From NCBI GenBank assembly GCA_021234155.1, contig JAJEKV010000047.1, forward strand, positions 4,727,637-4,791,636: a stretch of DNA of 64,000 nt, written 5' to 3'. Shown in pieces: positions 1 to 8,814 of this stretch. Under the pieces are notes generated by a model that made no database searches, was not told the DNA's origin, and saw only the letters and a program-made list of their open reading frames with translations. The stretch comes from Isoetes taiwanensis (lineage: Eukaryota; Streptophyta; Lycopodiopsida; Isoetales; Isoetaceae). How positions within the stretch are numbered: the first letter of the stretch is position 1; each line of letters begins with the position of its first letter. Made by a program: the position numbers and the translations under genes.

Positions 1-617
1 GCCTCCTTGTCCTGGCGCACTTGTATTCGCCTTGCAATCTCCATATGGTACCGGGCCGGGTGAGCTTGCATGTCAGCTTGCACACGGTCCATGTGGTCCT
101 GGGTGAAGCTAGGTGGAACATTTTTGAAGATAAAGCCATATAGTTCTTCATTCCAAAAGAAAGGGGGAAGATTGTAATGGTCCCTGTACATAAGCACATG
201 GCCTTTACCAAGGTAATAAAAATGACTAGCCCGCTCTTCTGGTAGGCCACTAGCTATTTGCTGGAGGTCCTCTACCCTAGCAAGGTGCAAAATCCGTTGG
301 GCCTCCGTTCGGATAAGCTCCACGGGATCCTCCTCTTTGCTGGCTAGCGGATAAAACTTAACAATGGCCCAAGCTTGATCAGGCTGCTCTACAAGAGTGT
401 AAGGTTGGTCTGCAGCATTCAGCTTCATGAGGAAGCGTTCATTGAAATGGAAGATTGGGTAGGTGATTCTATGGCTCTCAGTGAAATGAGTCACAAGCAG
501 GTTTAGAACAGTATCGATCATGTCACTATCATCAGAGAGATGGTCTACTAAGATGCTAAACAGCTGGAAGACAGTCGCCTTCTTTAGGTCCACGGTGAGC
601 TTAAAGCGCGGCATCAT
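1..617 (-). CDS. Uncharacterised ORF, 3' end cut by window edge
   Basis: An open reading frame starts at the double ATG at 612-617 on the minus strand and stays open for 205 codons to base 1. It begins MMPRFKLTVDLKK and contains FLMKLNAADQPYTLVEQ and ASHFYYLGKGHVLMYRDH. The composition is soluble, with no signal peptide or membrane segment. Codon use looks coding throughout: no low-complexity sequence and well-mixed hydrophobic and charged residues. It lies 382 bases downstream of, and on the same strand as, the H3-like gene, and that spacer shows no ORF. I do not recognise the family. The pair could be two neighbouring genes or two products of one element. The ORF itself is well supported; its function is unknown. 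Confidence 0.6.
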   Translation of the reverse strand, partial: MMPRFKLTVDLKKATVFQLFSILVDHLSDDSDMIDTVLNLLVTHFTESHRITYPIFHFNERFLMKLNAADQPYTLVEQPDQAWAIVKFYPLASKEEDPVELIRTEAQRILHLARVEDLQQIASGLPEERASHFYYLGKGHVLMYRDHYNLPPFFWNEELYGFIFKNVPPSFTQDHMDRVQADMQAHPARYHMEIARRIQVRQDKE

Positions 618-999
618 GGCACTAGCGCATACAAGTGGCAAGGAAAATGGGCACCTAGCATAGGGTAGGTGGCGCTAGGGTCAGAAAGGAGACGCTAGGC
701 GGTTAGGATAGCAACAGGATAGCATGCAAGGTCGGCTATGGCGACGGGCGAGCTCTACTCCGGCGGCTATGGCGGCAGGAAGACGTCCCAACAAACACAC
801 TTTTCAAAAAGAAACACAAATTTGAATTTAACTTTTTAACTTTCTCGGAAGGCTGTTTGGCGCGGTGTGACCCGAGTGGACTTTTCGGCGCCATTTGACT
901 TTATCAACTCCGATATTTATTAATTTTTAAAAAGTAGTACAGCATCTATATAACACCTTGGAGTCAAAATTACAAAATTTTTAGACAATTATATACTAT

Positions 1000-2046
1000 C
1001 TAAAACTTTGCCCCTCTAATTCTTCTAGCCAAATGAATGTCTTTAGGCATTACGGTAACCCTCTTGGCATGAATAGCACAGAGGTTACCTTCTTCGAATA
1101 ATTGGACTAGCTCCGCCTCCGAAGCTTCTTGTAGAGCACGAACCATCAATGGTGTGACCCGACAATCTGTCTTAAATTCTTGCAACACCTCTCTAAGCAA
1201 CCGCTCGAAGGGTGCCTTGCGTATAAGGAAATTTGTGCACTGTTGAAAGTGCCGAATTTCCCTAAACGCACGGGAGTGCTTCGAGTTGGGGCCATGGTGT
1301 TTCCTCTTGGGCTCTCTGGGGTGTGGTGGGGGTGGTTTCGGCTGGTTTTTCTTGGGTCTGGCCCCCTTTATCGTCCTTGGAAAATTTTGTTTGCAATACC
1401 ATTCGTTGTATAGGTACCATCGGCGAAAATAAATTTTATATGCCGCCTTCTTTCTTTCAAATTGGGCGTCGTGACTCAATTTGAACGCCCTTTCGCCCAG
1501 CTTTTGCTTCTTTTTGCTCTTCTGTGCCTTGGGCCATGTTGGATATGGTGGAGGGGCATTGGGGTCGGATGGTTCGGCCTCATCTCCTGATCTTTCGACC
1601 ACGGGGTCTTCCTCCTCTTCTTCTTCAGCGTCCTCCTCTTGTTCTTCTGTTGGTTCTTCATCCCTGGGGGGTTCTTCAATAGTAATTGTCCCCCTAGGCC
1701 TATCCTGCCTCCTCTTCGTCCTCCTCTCTTGCCTTCTCACCTCCTCCTCTCTTTCCTTTCTCTTTCTTTCCCTCCTTTCTGAGGCCCATTCGGATACTTT
1801 TTCCTTGCCTTTCTTGCTTATGGGTCTCATACTTTTTGGCAACTGCTTCCCACCTGTTGTGGGTCTAGTGACTGCTTCTTCTTCGGCCCGTTCTTCTTCA
1901 ACCTCCTGTTCTTCACTTGATTCTTCCTCTTCTTCCTCACTTGTTTCGTCCTCCTCTTCTTCAACTACTTCCTCTTCTCGACGGGGGGTGGCTGGGCAGC
2001 TGCTGCTTGAGCGGCTAAGTGAATTTGTTCTGCATATGGGCCACAA
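1000..2046 (-). CDS. Histone H3-fold protein with long acidic/basic N-terminal extension
   Basis: This is a single-exon ORF of 348 residues. Residues 259-348 are a complete H3 histone fold: alpha-N region [16 protein letters not shown], then [30 protein letters not shown], and the near-canonical H3 C-terminus [16 protein letters not shown] followed by LARRIRG. Loop 1 has the canonical H3 length and the C-terminal part is H3-like, so it is not an obvious CENH3. Residues 1-258 replace the usual ~40-residue tail. They include a Glu-rich block (about 23-58), a KR-rich block (about 80-120), a second Glu block (about 130-150) and a Lys/Pro-rich linker before the fold. The ARTKQTARKS tail with its modified lysines is absent. 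By family knowledge an H3 fold pairs with H4 in nucleosomes; whether this one does is inference. It could be a divergent H3 variant, a chaperone-like fusion, or a gene carried by a mobile element. The fold call is very firm. Confidence 0.85.
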   Translation of the reverse strand: MWPICRTNSLSRSSSSCPATPRREEEVVEEEEDETSEEEEEESSEEQEVEEERAEEEAVTRPTTGGKQLPKSMRPISKKGKEKVSEWASERRERKRKEREEEVRRQERRTKRRQDRPRGTITIEEPPRDEEPTEEQEEDAEEEEEEDPVVERSGDEAEPSDPNAPPPYPTWPKAQKSKKKQKLGERAFKLSHDAQFERKKAAYKIYFRRWYLYNEWYCKQNFPRTIKGARPKKNQPKPPPPHPREPKRKHHGPNSKHSRAFREIRHFQQCTNFLIRKAPFERLLREVLQEFKTDCRVTPLMVRALQEASEAELVQLFEEGNLCAIHAKRVTVMPKDIHLARRIRGAKF

Positions 2047-2484
2047 ACTCTGGCAGTGGATTTGGTTCTGGCCATGTTTTTTATCTCAGAAAACGGACGT
2101 TGATTGGCTATAGAATTGCTTATCACTAAGAAAAGGAGCTTAAGAGGCTTTTTAGGGTTCTTTTTGTTAATATGAGTTTAAAAAGGTAGTTTATGGGGAA
2201 TCGTGGAGGAATATTCCTTTTTCATTATGGTGGAATTTATTGAGCCCCTTTCATTAATATCCCTCTCTTAATTTAATTTTTCACATTTTCTTGGTTGGAA
2301 AATTATGAACCTTCACCATTTTTCACTGCCCCCCCCAGAAAAAAGGCCGTGAAGTGCCTTTGTGTTTTTTTCATATATATAATATTTCTTAATGTAATGG
2401 CTTTATAAGCTTAATCTCTTAGTCCATTTCTTTCTTAGAAGCCTAGCTTCGCACTTTGTATTTTTTTTTTAATGTTATACGTGA

Positions 2485-2553
2485 GGATCACACGACGCGC
2501 AGCAAGCATTGTGCTTTTTTGTTGCACATAGTAGTCTTCGCGTCGTGTGATCC
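2485..2553. repeat. Nested perfect inverted repeat (hairpin)
   Basis: GGATCACACGACGCG at 2485-2499 is matched by its exact reverse complement at 2539-2553. Inside it, TGTGC (2510-2514) pairs with GCACA (2524-2528). The result is a 15-bp outer stem with a second inner stem, directly abutting the telomere-type repeats at 2554. It could be a cruciform, a tiny foldback element or a structured leader. It lies between the minus-strand H3-like gene and a plus-strand gene. Confidence 0.85.
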
Positions 2554-2580
2554 AACCCTAACCCTAACCCTAACCCTAAA
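2554..2580. repeat. Interstitial telomere-type repeat, four CCCTAA units
   Basis: Four consecutive CCCTAA hexamers run from the end of the hairpin. The period is 6 (TTAGGG type), not the 7-base TTTAGGG of most plants, although the last unit reads CCCTAAA. AACCCTAA is also the plant telo-box found in promoters of ribosomal-protein, histone and cell-cycle genes, so the block may be a promoter element for one or both flanking divergent genes. The rest of 2047-2697 is AT-rich and holds no ORF that I support. Confidence 0.75.
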
Positions 2581-2697
2581 ATGTACGGACAAATCTCCCC
2601 ACAACGGCTGTGTCCCCTTTCATAATCGACAACGGCTACTTGAGTTCGAAGTGACGCCTAGCCTTTACCGCTCCTAAACATCTTCTTGCTTTCGTAA

Positions 2698-4136
2698 ATG
2701 CGCTTCGCCATGGATTGTTATGTGAAGTTCCTGGAATGGTATGCATCCGCCCCTCATGACAACGAGGAAGTTGCGCCGACTACAATTTATCCATTCTATT
2801 GCAAGGAGTTGGACATCATGGCAAACAGTAGCGAGCTTGGATGCTATCGCGAGGTTGCCTTAGCTTTCACCCGGACCGCTTGGTCTCGCCAAGACGTCCT
2901 TTGCGGATGTCCACGGCTCGTGGATTCCAAAACCAGCTCTAGAGGAGGCGGCTTCCCATTTGCAAACAGGGGAAGATGTTTTTCAAGAATCTTTGCGCAA
3001 CGGGCTCCTCCCCGGGGCCGCTGCGTCCTTGTGCTTAAGAAGGTATCTTATTTCTCTTTGCCATTTGCATTTGCTAGTTATTGCATTACGCTCGCCAAAC
3101 AGAAGATACACTTTGGAAACAATGAAATCTTTAAGCCAAGGGGGTCAGTTATGTGTGATGATGCTGACTATGGCGTAGAAATGGAGATAGATCTACAAGA
3201 AGAAGAGCAAGAATGTAGGAGTTTTAGCTTCGGCCTTTGGCCTTGGGTGAACCGAGGAGGAGGGAGATGATTCTCGAAGGTGATGAGGATGGGGATGAGG
3301 ATGAAAAGAAGTTGTCGACATAACGCCAATTTTAGTGGAAGGCAAAGAATACCTATTGCTAAGTGATATCTTGAGGAACCCGTCTTTGTTACGAATGTGT
3401 GCTAGGGAAGGCGAGCTTATCGATTACCTTGGCGAATGGGTAAACTTAGGCCTAGATTTTTGAAGAGGATTTGGACAAAGAGATGTTTGAAGTGTCTAAT
3501 TATACCGGCAATGCTATAAAGCTTAAAGAAGCCTATGAGAGGCTGGAGTCTCGATTTGCTCAAGATGAGGGGAATCTACCAACGGAAGAAGAATTCCAAA
3601 GCGTCTCGTGCAAAAGTCGCCAACAGGATCTGAGGTTTGGCAGGCCCTTCATCAATCGGCAAAGATAAGCCTAAATAGATGAGGATAAATGTGAAGAAGA
3701 TAAGCTTGAGGGTTCTTATTTGTGGGAAGTAGATGATTTTTCTTGTCGACATGCACGCGGGGGACAGGAAAGATTGAAGGACTCTACATTGTTACGATAT
3801 ATCTCAAGATTCGTTAATGGGGAGATAATCGTCTTCAGCAGAACTTTCAGTCCAAAAGGTGCAGAGTTTGTCTATTACATCCGTGCATTATGCATGTTCG
3901 GGAACCATTCCCAATTGGCATCAAACACTGAAAGGGTGATAGCAATTCGGCGGGATGTTGTGCTACAATATTTTGACGACCAAGCCGGTCTGCGGGCGAG
4001 CAATATGTTAAATTTTTTAGCTGCTGGCTTGACTCACCCAAGGTTGGAAGCTGGGGTCGATAACATGGAAGTCATTGCCTTGTTGGATCAGTGCGGCAGG
4101 GGATTGAAAGAGCATGAAATTGACGACGAAGCTTGA
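2698..4136 (+). pseudogene. Uncharacterised, probably broken multi-exon gene
   Basis: Three coding-looking stretches lie on the plus strand. The first, 2698 to about 3040, begins MRFAMDCYVKFLEWY and ends at a plausible donor, AAG|GTATCT. A possible exon from 3095, after CCAAACAG, reads KIHFGNNEIFKPRG and DYGVEMEIDLQEEEQ. The region 3340-3460 reads GKEYLLLSDILRNPSLLRM. Then 3471-3668 and 3720-4136 are open in the same frame and end ALLDQCGRGLKEHEIDDEA. The last block has even hydrophobic/charged composition typical of coding DNA, and an AATAAA signal lies about 75 bases after its stop. The blocks do not join into one clean frame without frameshifts or unrecognised introns. I do not recognise the family. 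It is divergent to the H3-like gene. Confidence 0.4.
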
Positions 4137-4231
4137 AAAATTGGAAGTTATATATTTTCCAACTTGTATCGGTAAAATTATTTATGTACAGATTGTCCTT
4201 CCGAAATTCCTAATAAAAATTATTTTATTTG

Positions 4232-4642
4232 TTCCCTTCTTTTACTTTGCTGGTTGTTTGCGGAGGAACTTCGTATTTGCAAGTCTGTCATAAACACATA
4301 AGAGAAGAAATTAATACATTGCATTCACTGATTCTAAACAAAGGCATTTATCCTATGAAGAAGCCAGGTATTTAAAATGGCTAAAAACTAACATCAATGC
4401 ACCCAAAACCTTACGTCCAACATATAGCCTTGCAAAACGCATAGATAGAATGTTGCAAAAGCCATATGAGCCGTCATACCATACTGCACGTGGTTTAACA
4501 TGTTTCATAGTGCTCATTAAATATGGCAACCCATTTTCGTTGCAAGTTAGATGTCTTCATTCAAATAGGAAATACAAAGACAAATTATGTTTCTATAACA
4601 AATGATGGTCAGGAAGAAGTGTTTTTAGACAGGCTATATAGA
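4232..4642. repeat. 411-bp direct repeat, copy 1
   Basis: The sequence recurs at 7546-7956 with a constant offset of 3314 bases, no indel and very few substitutions. One plus-strand frame is open and coding-like (YEEARYLKWLKTNINAPKT ... RIDRMLQKPYEPSYHTARG). The start of that frame resembles the UGT fragment at 7178, so the repeat appears to contain an old captured exon. The ends do not show the TG...CA of LTRs. The identical length and high identity point to a recent local duplication. Confidence 0.85.
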
Positions 4643-4954
4643 CAGAGGAGTGAATTAAGGTAAGGATTCGAGTGAGGAACTTTAAAATGGATCCAATCCA
4701 GTTCAAAAAATAAGTAGGCATATGTGCATGACGCTGAAATGCTCCATGTAGACTCTGCTCTGTCAAATGCTGACCAATATTCTGTTTTTGAGGCAAATAT
4801 GTTCTGAGGAAGTATTTTTCATGCATCCATTTGATAAAAAGGCACATTTGGTCTGCTCTAATAAAATCAAACCCTGGGACTGAAATCAAATTTTATGCTG
4901 ATGCAATAAAAGTCTGGATTCAAGTTTCAAAATCGAACACAACAAAGTAATTAC

Positions 4955-5034
4955 CTGATTTGCGCACGTGTTGACAAAATGTCAAGAGCTTTTAGAACCA
5001 GAGGCCTTAACGATTCTGTCCACTGGGTTTGAAT
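4955..5034 (-). pseudogene. 80-nt exon of unknown gene, intact copy
   Basis: On the minus strand an exon is bounded by a good acceptor (TTTGAAGTGCAG|) and donor (CAG|GTAATTAC) and reads IQTQWTESLRPLVLKALDIL followed by STRAQI. A second diverged copy at 6496-6575 has the same length and the same splice signals. The conserved exon length and borders make it a true exon of some gene, but I do not recognise the family and found no clear partner exons. Flanking minus-strand sequence (4593-4889) is open but not recognisable. Confidence 0.45.
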
Positions 5035-5261
5035 CTGCACTTCAAAAAAAAAAAACAGTTAACTACAGAGCTTGAATATGTAATTTGACTAAACTCTAAT
5101 AGAATCAAGATTCAAAGGTAGAAAAATCACTCCCGACAAACTAAACATTAGGAGTCAAACAGGGGAACCTGTGCTGAATCGTTATTCTGTTCCTCGTAGG
5201 TAAGGATTATAAGAATGATCTGAGACCCCGACCAGGTTCCAACTTCATTGTCCTCTGTGAT

Positions 5262-5701
5262 GGAACTCCGTATATCTCAAGCGGGATGTGGTTAATGTGG
5301 CCAAAAAATTTTGGGTTAATGTGGCCAGGCCACATTAACCACTGGTTAATGTGGCCAAAAAATATCAGCCAGGTGGTTAATGTGGCCAAAAAAGTGGTTA
5401 ATGTGGCCAAAAAACCAGGCTTCAAACTGCGCGGCGGGGGCAAAAATTTCAATCGACTGGTTCTTTCTGCTCTATGGGCAGTCTGATTCGATCTAAAGAC
5501 CATGCCAATCGCTTCATCTACCTCTTTTATGCTAGATCAGTGAAGAGAGGAAGAGATTTGAAGCAAAATGGAGCCGGATCGATCAAAAAACACCAAAAAA
5601 CGCCAAAAACAGTTGGTTTTTGGGCTTCAAACCGCGCTGTTCTTCATGGCTGATACAGGTGGCCACATTAACCACATCCCGCTTGAGATATACGGCGTTC
5701 C
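5262..5701. mobile_element. Mutator-type MITE, 440 bp, 9-bp TSD
   Basis: Terminal inverted repeats of 41 bp (5262-5302 and 5661-5701) differ at one base. The outer 20 bases of the left end are GGAACTCCGTATATCTCAAG. The element is flanked by a perfect 9-bp target duplication, CTCTGTGAT (5253-5261 and 5702-5710), which is the hallmark length of Mutator-like elements. The interior repeats the inner TIR motif GGTTAATGTGGCCA about five more times in direct and inverted orientation between 5290 and 5420. No transposase is encoded, so it would need a partner MULE. The boundaries are read directly. Confidence 0.9.
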
Positions 5702-6495
5702 CTCTGTGATCCCTAAAATAGTATTCATTGTCAATCATATTTTTCATCTCTTTCATCGAAGGACCGGGTAGGTCGTTTTCCAGAGCAGGCTCTAGAGCAA
5801 ATGGTTAAGCCCAGTCTTCTGCCGAACCTGGACCAAACACTTGGGTCTCCCAAGAACGTTTCTGTTGTCTAAATAATGGAACAAACTTTTCGATTCATTC
5901 TGAACAAATAGGAAGGTTGAAAGCATAAAACAAAACAAATTCCTAGGCCACGAAATGGCAGAGGGATAAATCATGTTCTGAACTGGTTCTGAATATGTTC
6001 TGAACTGGTAAATCAAAGCGGTCTGCATGAGTTTTTTGAACTCAGATAGAGGCCTAGAAATCCACCCTGCAGTCAGATCGACCACTTCTACTGCAAAATG
6101 CTCTGTTTTTCCCCACATATACTCTGCCTCCTACAGTTGAATCTATTTTGCATCCTTGAGGATTCAACTCTCTATTTTCATCTGATTAATTTGCAAGGCA
6201 CCGAGCCTCAAAGCTCGCCATTTGCAATTTGCCCAGCGAGCTTCGCCTGAGAAAAATCTATGGGTATTCATCAAGTCCGCCAATGTTTTCTAAGTTGGTC
6301 ATTTTACACAGCCTTCTGGGGTTTCCTTTGCCAGTGGATTCTTGCCCGAAGGGATCTGGAACTTAAGTGCCCTGAGCCTTTTTCTGGTGACTAAAGTCTA
6401 ATCGAATCAAACCCCAAAGCTAAGATCAAACTTTACGCCGATGAAATTAAACTCTGGATTGAGGCCTTTAAAACCGGAGATAATAAATTAATTAC

Positions 6496-6575
6496 CTGGT
6501 ATAGGCAGCAGTTTATAAAATGTCAAACGATTTTGACGCCAGAGGCTTCAATGATTTTCTTCGCTATATTTGAAT
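6496..6575 (-). pseudogene. 80-nt exon of unknown gene, decayed copy
   Basis: This is a diverged duplicate of the exon at 4955-5034, with the same acceptor (TGCAG|) and donor (CAG|GTAATTA) and the same length. It carries an in-frame TAG at its fourth codon (I Q I stop) and a later TAA. The similarity extends into both flanks (about 6410-6640 against 4860-5100), so a whole gene segment was duplicated and this copy lost function. Confidence 0.45.
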
Positions 6576-6841
6576 CTGCACTTCAGAAAGAGTTAATTAT
6601 AAAGCTTGGATATGTAAGAACGAACGCACATTCCACTCTAATGCAATCGGGCCCTAAATTGCAAGCAAACTCTGATCTAAAGTTCAAACTAGGGGGGAAT
6701 TATCCCTCTAAGCTCTTGATCACTATATTCTCTGCATTTTTTTTAAGCTCACGAATTCAAAATCGGCAGCGTTAAGGCTATGACTAGAACTCACTGCCGG
6801 ATTCACCAAAACCTTATGCCTACAAATTGACGTTCAATTGA

Positions 6842-6864
6842 TTTTTTTTTTTTTTTTTTTTTTT
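6842..6864. repeat. Poly-T run of 23 bases
   Basis: An uninterrupted T tract precedes GC-richer sequence (6865-6990). It could be the poly-A tail of a minus-strand retroposed sequence. I could not find SINE A/B boxes or a recognisable source. Confidence 0.5.
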
Positions 6865-7177
6865 GAACATCGGTTGTGGAGCGTCGTACCTTAATGCTAG
6901 GGTGCAGATGAGCGGAGCGTTGCTGGGTAGGTCGACTTTGCTGGCAGGAGGGAGCCGCACCTCGGGTTGTACGGGCATAGAAGGCAAAAAAGGGGGAAAA
7001 AAGCCTATTTGGGAGAACGATAGATATATCTAATTCAATCTCTAATAATTATAGCATTTTTTGGAGTTGAGAAGCAAGATTTACAAATTCGGTAAATTTG
7101 CTAAACCGTTCTGCCAAATAATTGAAGGCTAGTTAAATTTTGTTGCGCTGAGCTCTATATCAGAACTGAAAGAGAAT

Positions 7178-7330
7178 GTTGACTGTAAACAAAGGCGTTT
7201 ATCCCCTGAAGAATGCAGGTATTTAAAATGGCTGGATCATCGACACCCTAAGTGTGTACTGCATGTTTCATTTGGTTCCATGGCTTGCTTGGCAAAGCAG
7301 AGTCTTGATTCTGCTAAGACTTTCAATAAA
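7178..7330 (+). pseudogene. UDP-glycosyltransferase (UGT, GT1) exon fragment
   Basis: One frame reads LSPEECRYLKWLDHRHPKC then VLHVSFGSMACLAKQ. This matches the conserved linker and acceptor-to-donor domain junction of plant family 1 UGTs (typically CLKWLD...SVLYVSFGS), which transfer sugar from UDP-sugars to small molecules in the cytosol. The motif lies N-terminal to the PSPG box; no PSPG box follows. The frame soon becomes non-homologous. A related, less clear version of the first dozen residues occurs in both copies of the 411-bp repeat. It is a fragment only, with no start or downstream exons. Confidence 0.6.
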
Positions 7331-7545
7331 CATTCATCTGCGCTCATGAATTTACTGAGCTATCCACAGATTGGGCTGGCAAATGCACAAATTGGGCCTA
7401 AAAATCTATAACTTGGACCGATGACGTCCATGAATCCAAAATTTTGCAAAGAAGTCTATCTATTTGCCTTCTAAAGTCCACAAATTTACACGAATTACAC
7501 TAAGTATCCTATGTTGGCAACATACCTCTTATTTTTTTCTCTGTC

Positions 7546-7956
7546 TTCCCTTCTTTTACTTTGCTGGTTGTTTGCGGAGGAACTTCGTATTTGCAAGTCT
7601 GTCATAACCACATAAGAGAAGAAATTAATACATTGCATTCACTGATTCTAAACAAAGGCATTTATCCTATGAAGAAGCCAGGTATTTAAAATGGCTAAAA
7701 ACTAACATCAATGCACCCAAAACCTTACGTCCAACATATAGCCTTGCAAGACGCATAGATAGAATGTTGCAAAAGCCATATGAGCCGTCATACCATACTG
7801 CACGTGGTTTAACATGTTTCATAGTGCTCATTAAATATGGCAACCCATTTTCGTTGCAAGTTAGATGTCTTCATTCAAATAGGAAATACAAAGACAAATT
7901 ATGTTTCTATAACAAATGATGGTCAGGAAGAAGTGTTTTTAGACAGGCTATATAGA
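7546..7956. repeat. 411-bp direct repeat, copy 2
   Basis: Near-identical to 4232-4642. Its right end at 7956 falls exactly where the GT14-like reading frame on the minus strand loses homology, so this copy abuts, or was joined to, the GT14 fragment. Confidence 0.85.
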
Positions 7957-8245
7957 TTTTCTGGAACCCATGAATGGGGATGCAGCTATCAGACAAAATG
8001 GCGAAAATTTCATTATTTGGGTCATCTAGAAGGGCATTTGCGAATAATCTTCGCAGTGCAGCGATGACCAATGGGGTATCGTATTGGGTTTCTGAGCTCG
8101 GGATCAATCTGCCCCAAAAAGGGCTGCTTGGATCGAAAGGGCTGTGAAGGAAGAAAGGGTCTGAATGAATGTAGATGTTGAACATGGCCAAAAATTGCAA
8201 GCGGCAGAGATCTGTTGTGCAATTTTGAGCTTGGACGAATTCGAC
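7957..8245 (-). pseudogene. Plant GT14-like (core-2/I-branching, DUF266) glycosyltransferase fragment
   Basis: After an acceptor (CATGTAG|) at 8246 the minus strand reads AMFNIYIHSDPFF, FWGRLIPSSETQYDT, RRLFANALLDDPNNE and FAILSDSCIPIHGF. These are signature blocks of plant BC10-like GT14 proteins (YIHxDP, RRLLAxALLDDP, FxLLSxxCIPLxxF), which are Golgi type II membrane enzymes that affect cell walls. A preceding mini-exon (8290-8330, LHTLPDEELLDLA) resembles the DEELxxxA segment upstream of the catalytic domain. The frame ends where the 411-bp repeat begins, and the C-terminal half (RVGSQFF region) is missing. It is a truncated fragment; the family call is firm. Confidence 0.65.
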
Positions 8246-8714
8246 CTACATGATAGATACCGAAGATTTGATGAATTATTGTCGCTCCTACCTGCAAGAT
8301 CCAGCAATTCTTCATCCGGCAGAGTATGCAACTAAAATATGAGCAGAAAAATCTGAATTGAATTTGATGGTAAGAATTGAGAGAAAAATCACAGTGAAAG
8401 CCAAGCAGAGAAGAATCGGAAGTCCAAATCTGGTGGTAACGAGCTCAGCTATGGCGGCACGGAGGCTATGGTCCAGCGAGCAGCACGAAAATGTAGATAT
8501 GATTCGAATAGGGTGCCACTTTTAGGTGGCAATTAATGTTGACGACCATTAAATTAAATTGCCACATCATAAATTAGCATTTGCAATAGTACCGATGGCT
8601 CAGATTGAATTCTCAAATCTAACGGTCTAAAATAAGAGCCCCAAATAAAGGGGCTTTTGATCTGGGCTGTCCATCCAACACGTTTGACGGCCCAGATGAA
8701 TCAAATTCAAGCTG

Positions 8715-8814
8715 GCCCCTTATGGATAGAGATTTGGGTGGCGCAACGTGGGCCGTCCAGATCTGAGATCAGCGATCGACGCGGCGACACCCAAATCTCT
8801 ATCCATAAGGGGGC
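8715..8814. repeat. Short inverted-repeat element, ~100 bp
   Basis: The left arm 8715-8740 (GCCCCTTATGGATAGAGATT...) and the right arm 8788-8814 are reverse complements over 26 bases with one extra G on the right. The 47-base loop is GC-rich. Just upstream, 8659-8698 forms another imperfect palindrome (ATCTGGGC...GCCCAGAT). No target duplication was recognised. Confidence 0.7.

Noticed and set aside
1481-2113. Plus-strand ORF of 210 codons rich in Ser and Leu opposite the H3-like gene
   Set aside because: It is the antisense shadow of the Glu-rich codons (GAA/GAG give TTC/CTC) of the H3-fusion gene.
4232-7956. The 411-bp repeats as LTRs of a retrotransposon
   Set aside because: No TG...CA termini, PBS, polypurine tract or pol-type ORF between them. 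The interior is a MITE plus unrelated exon fragments.
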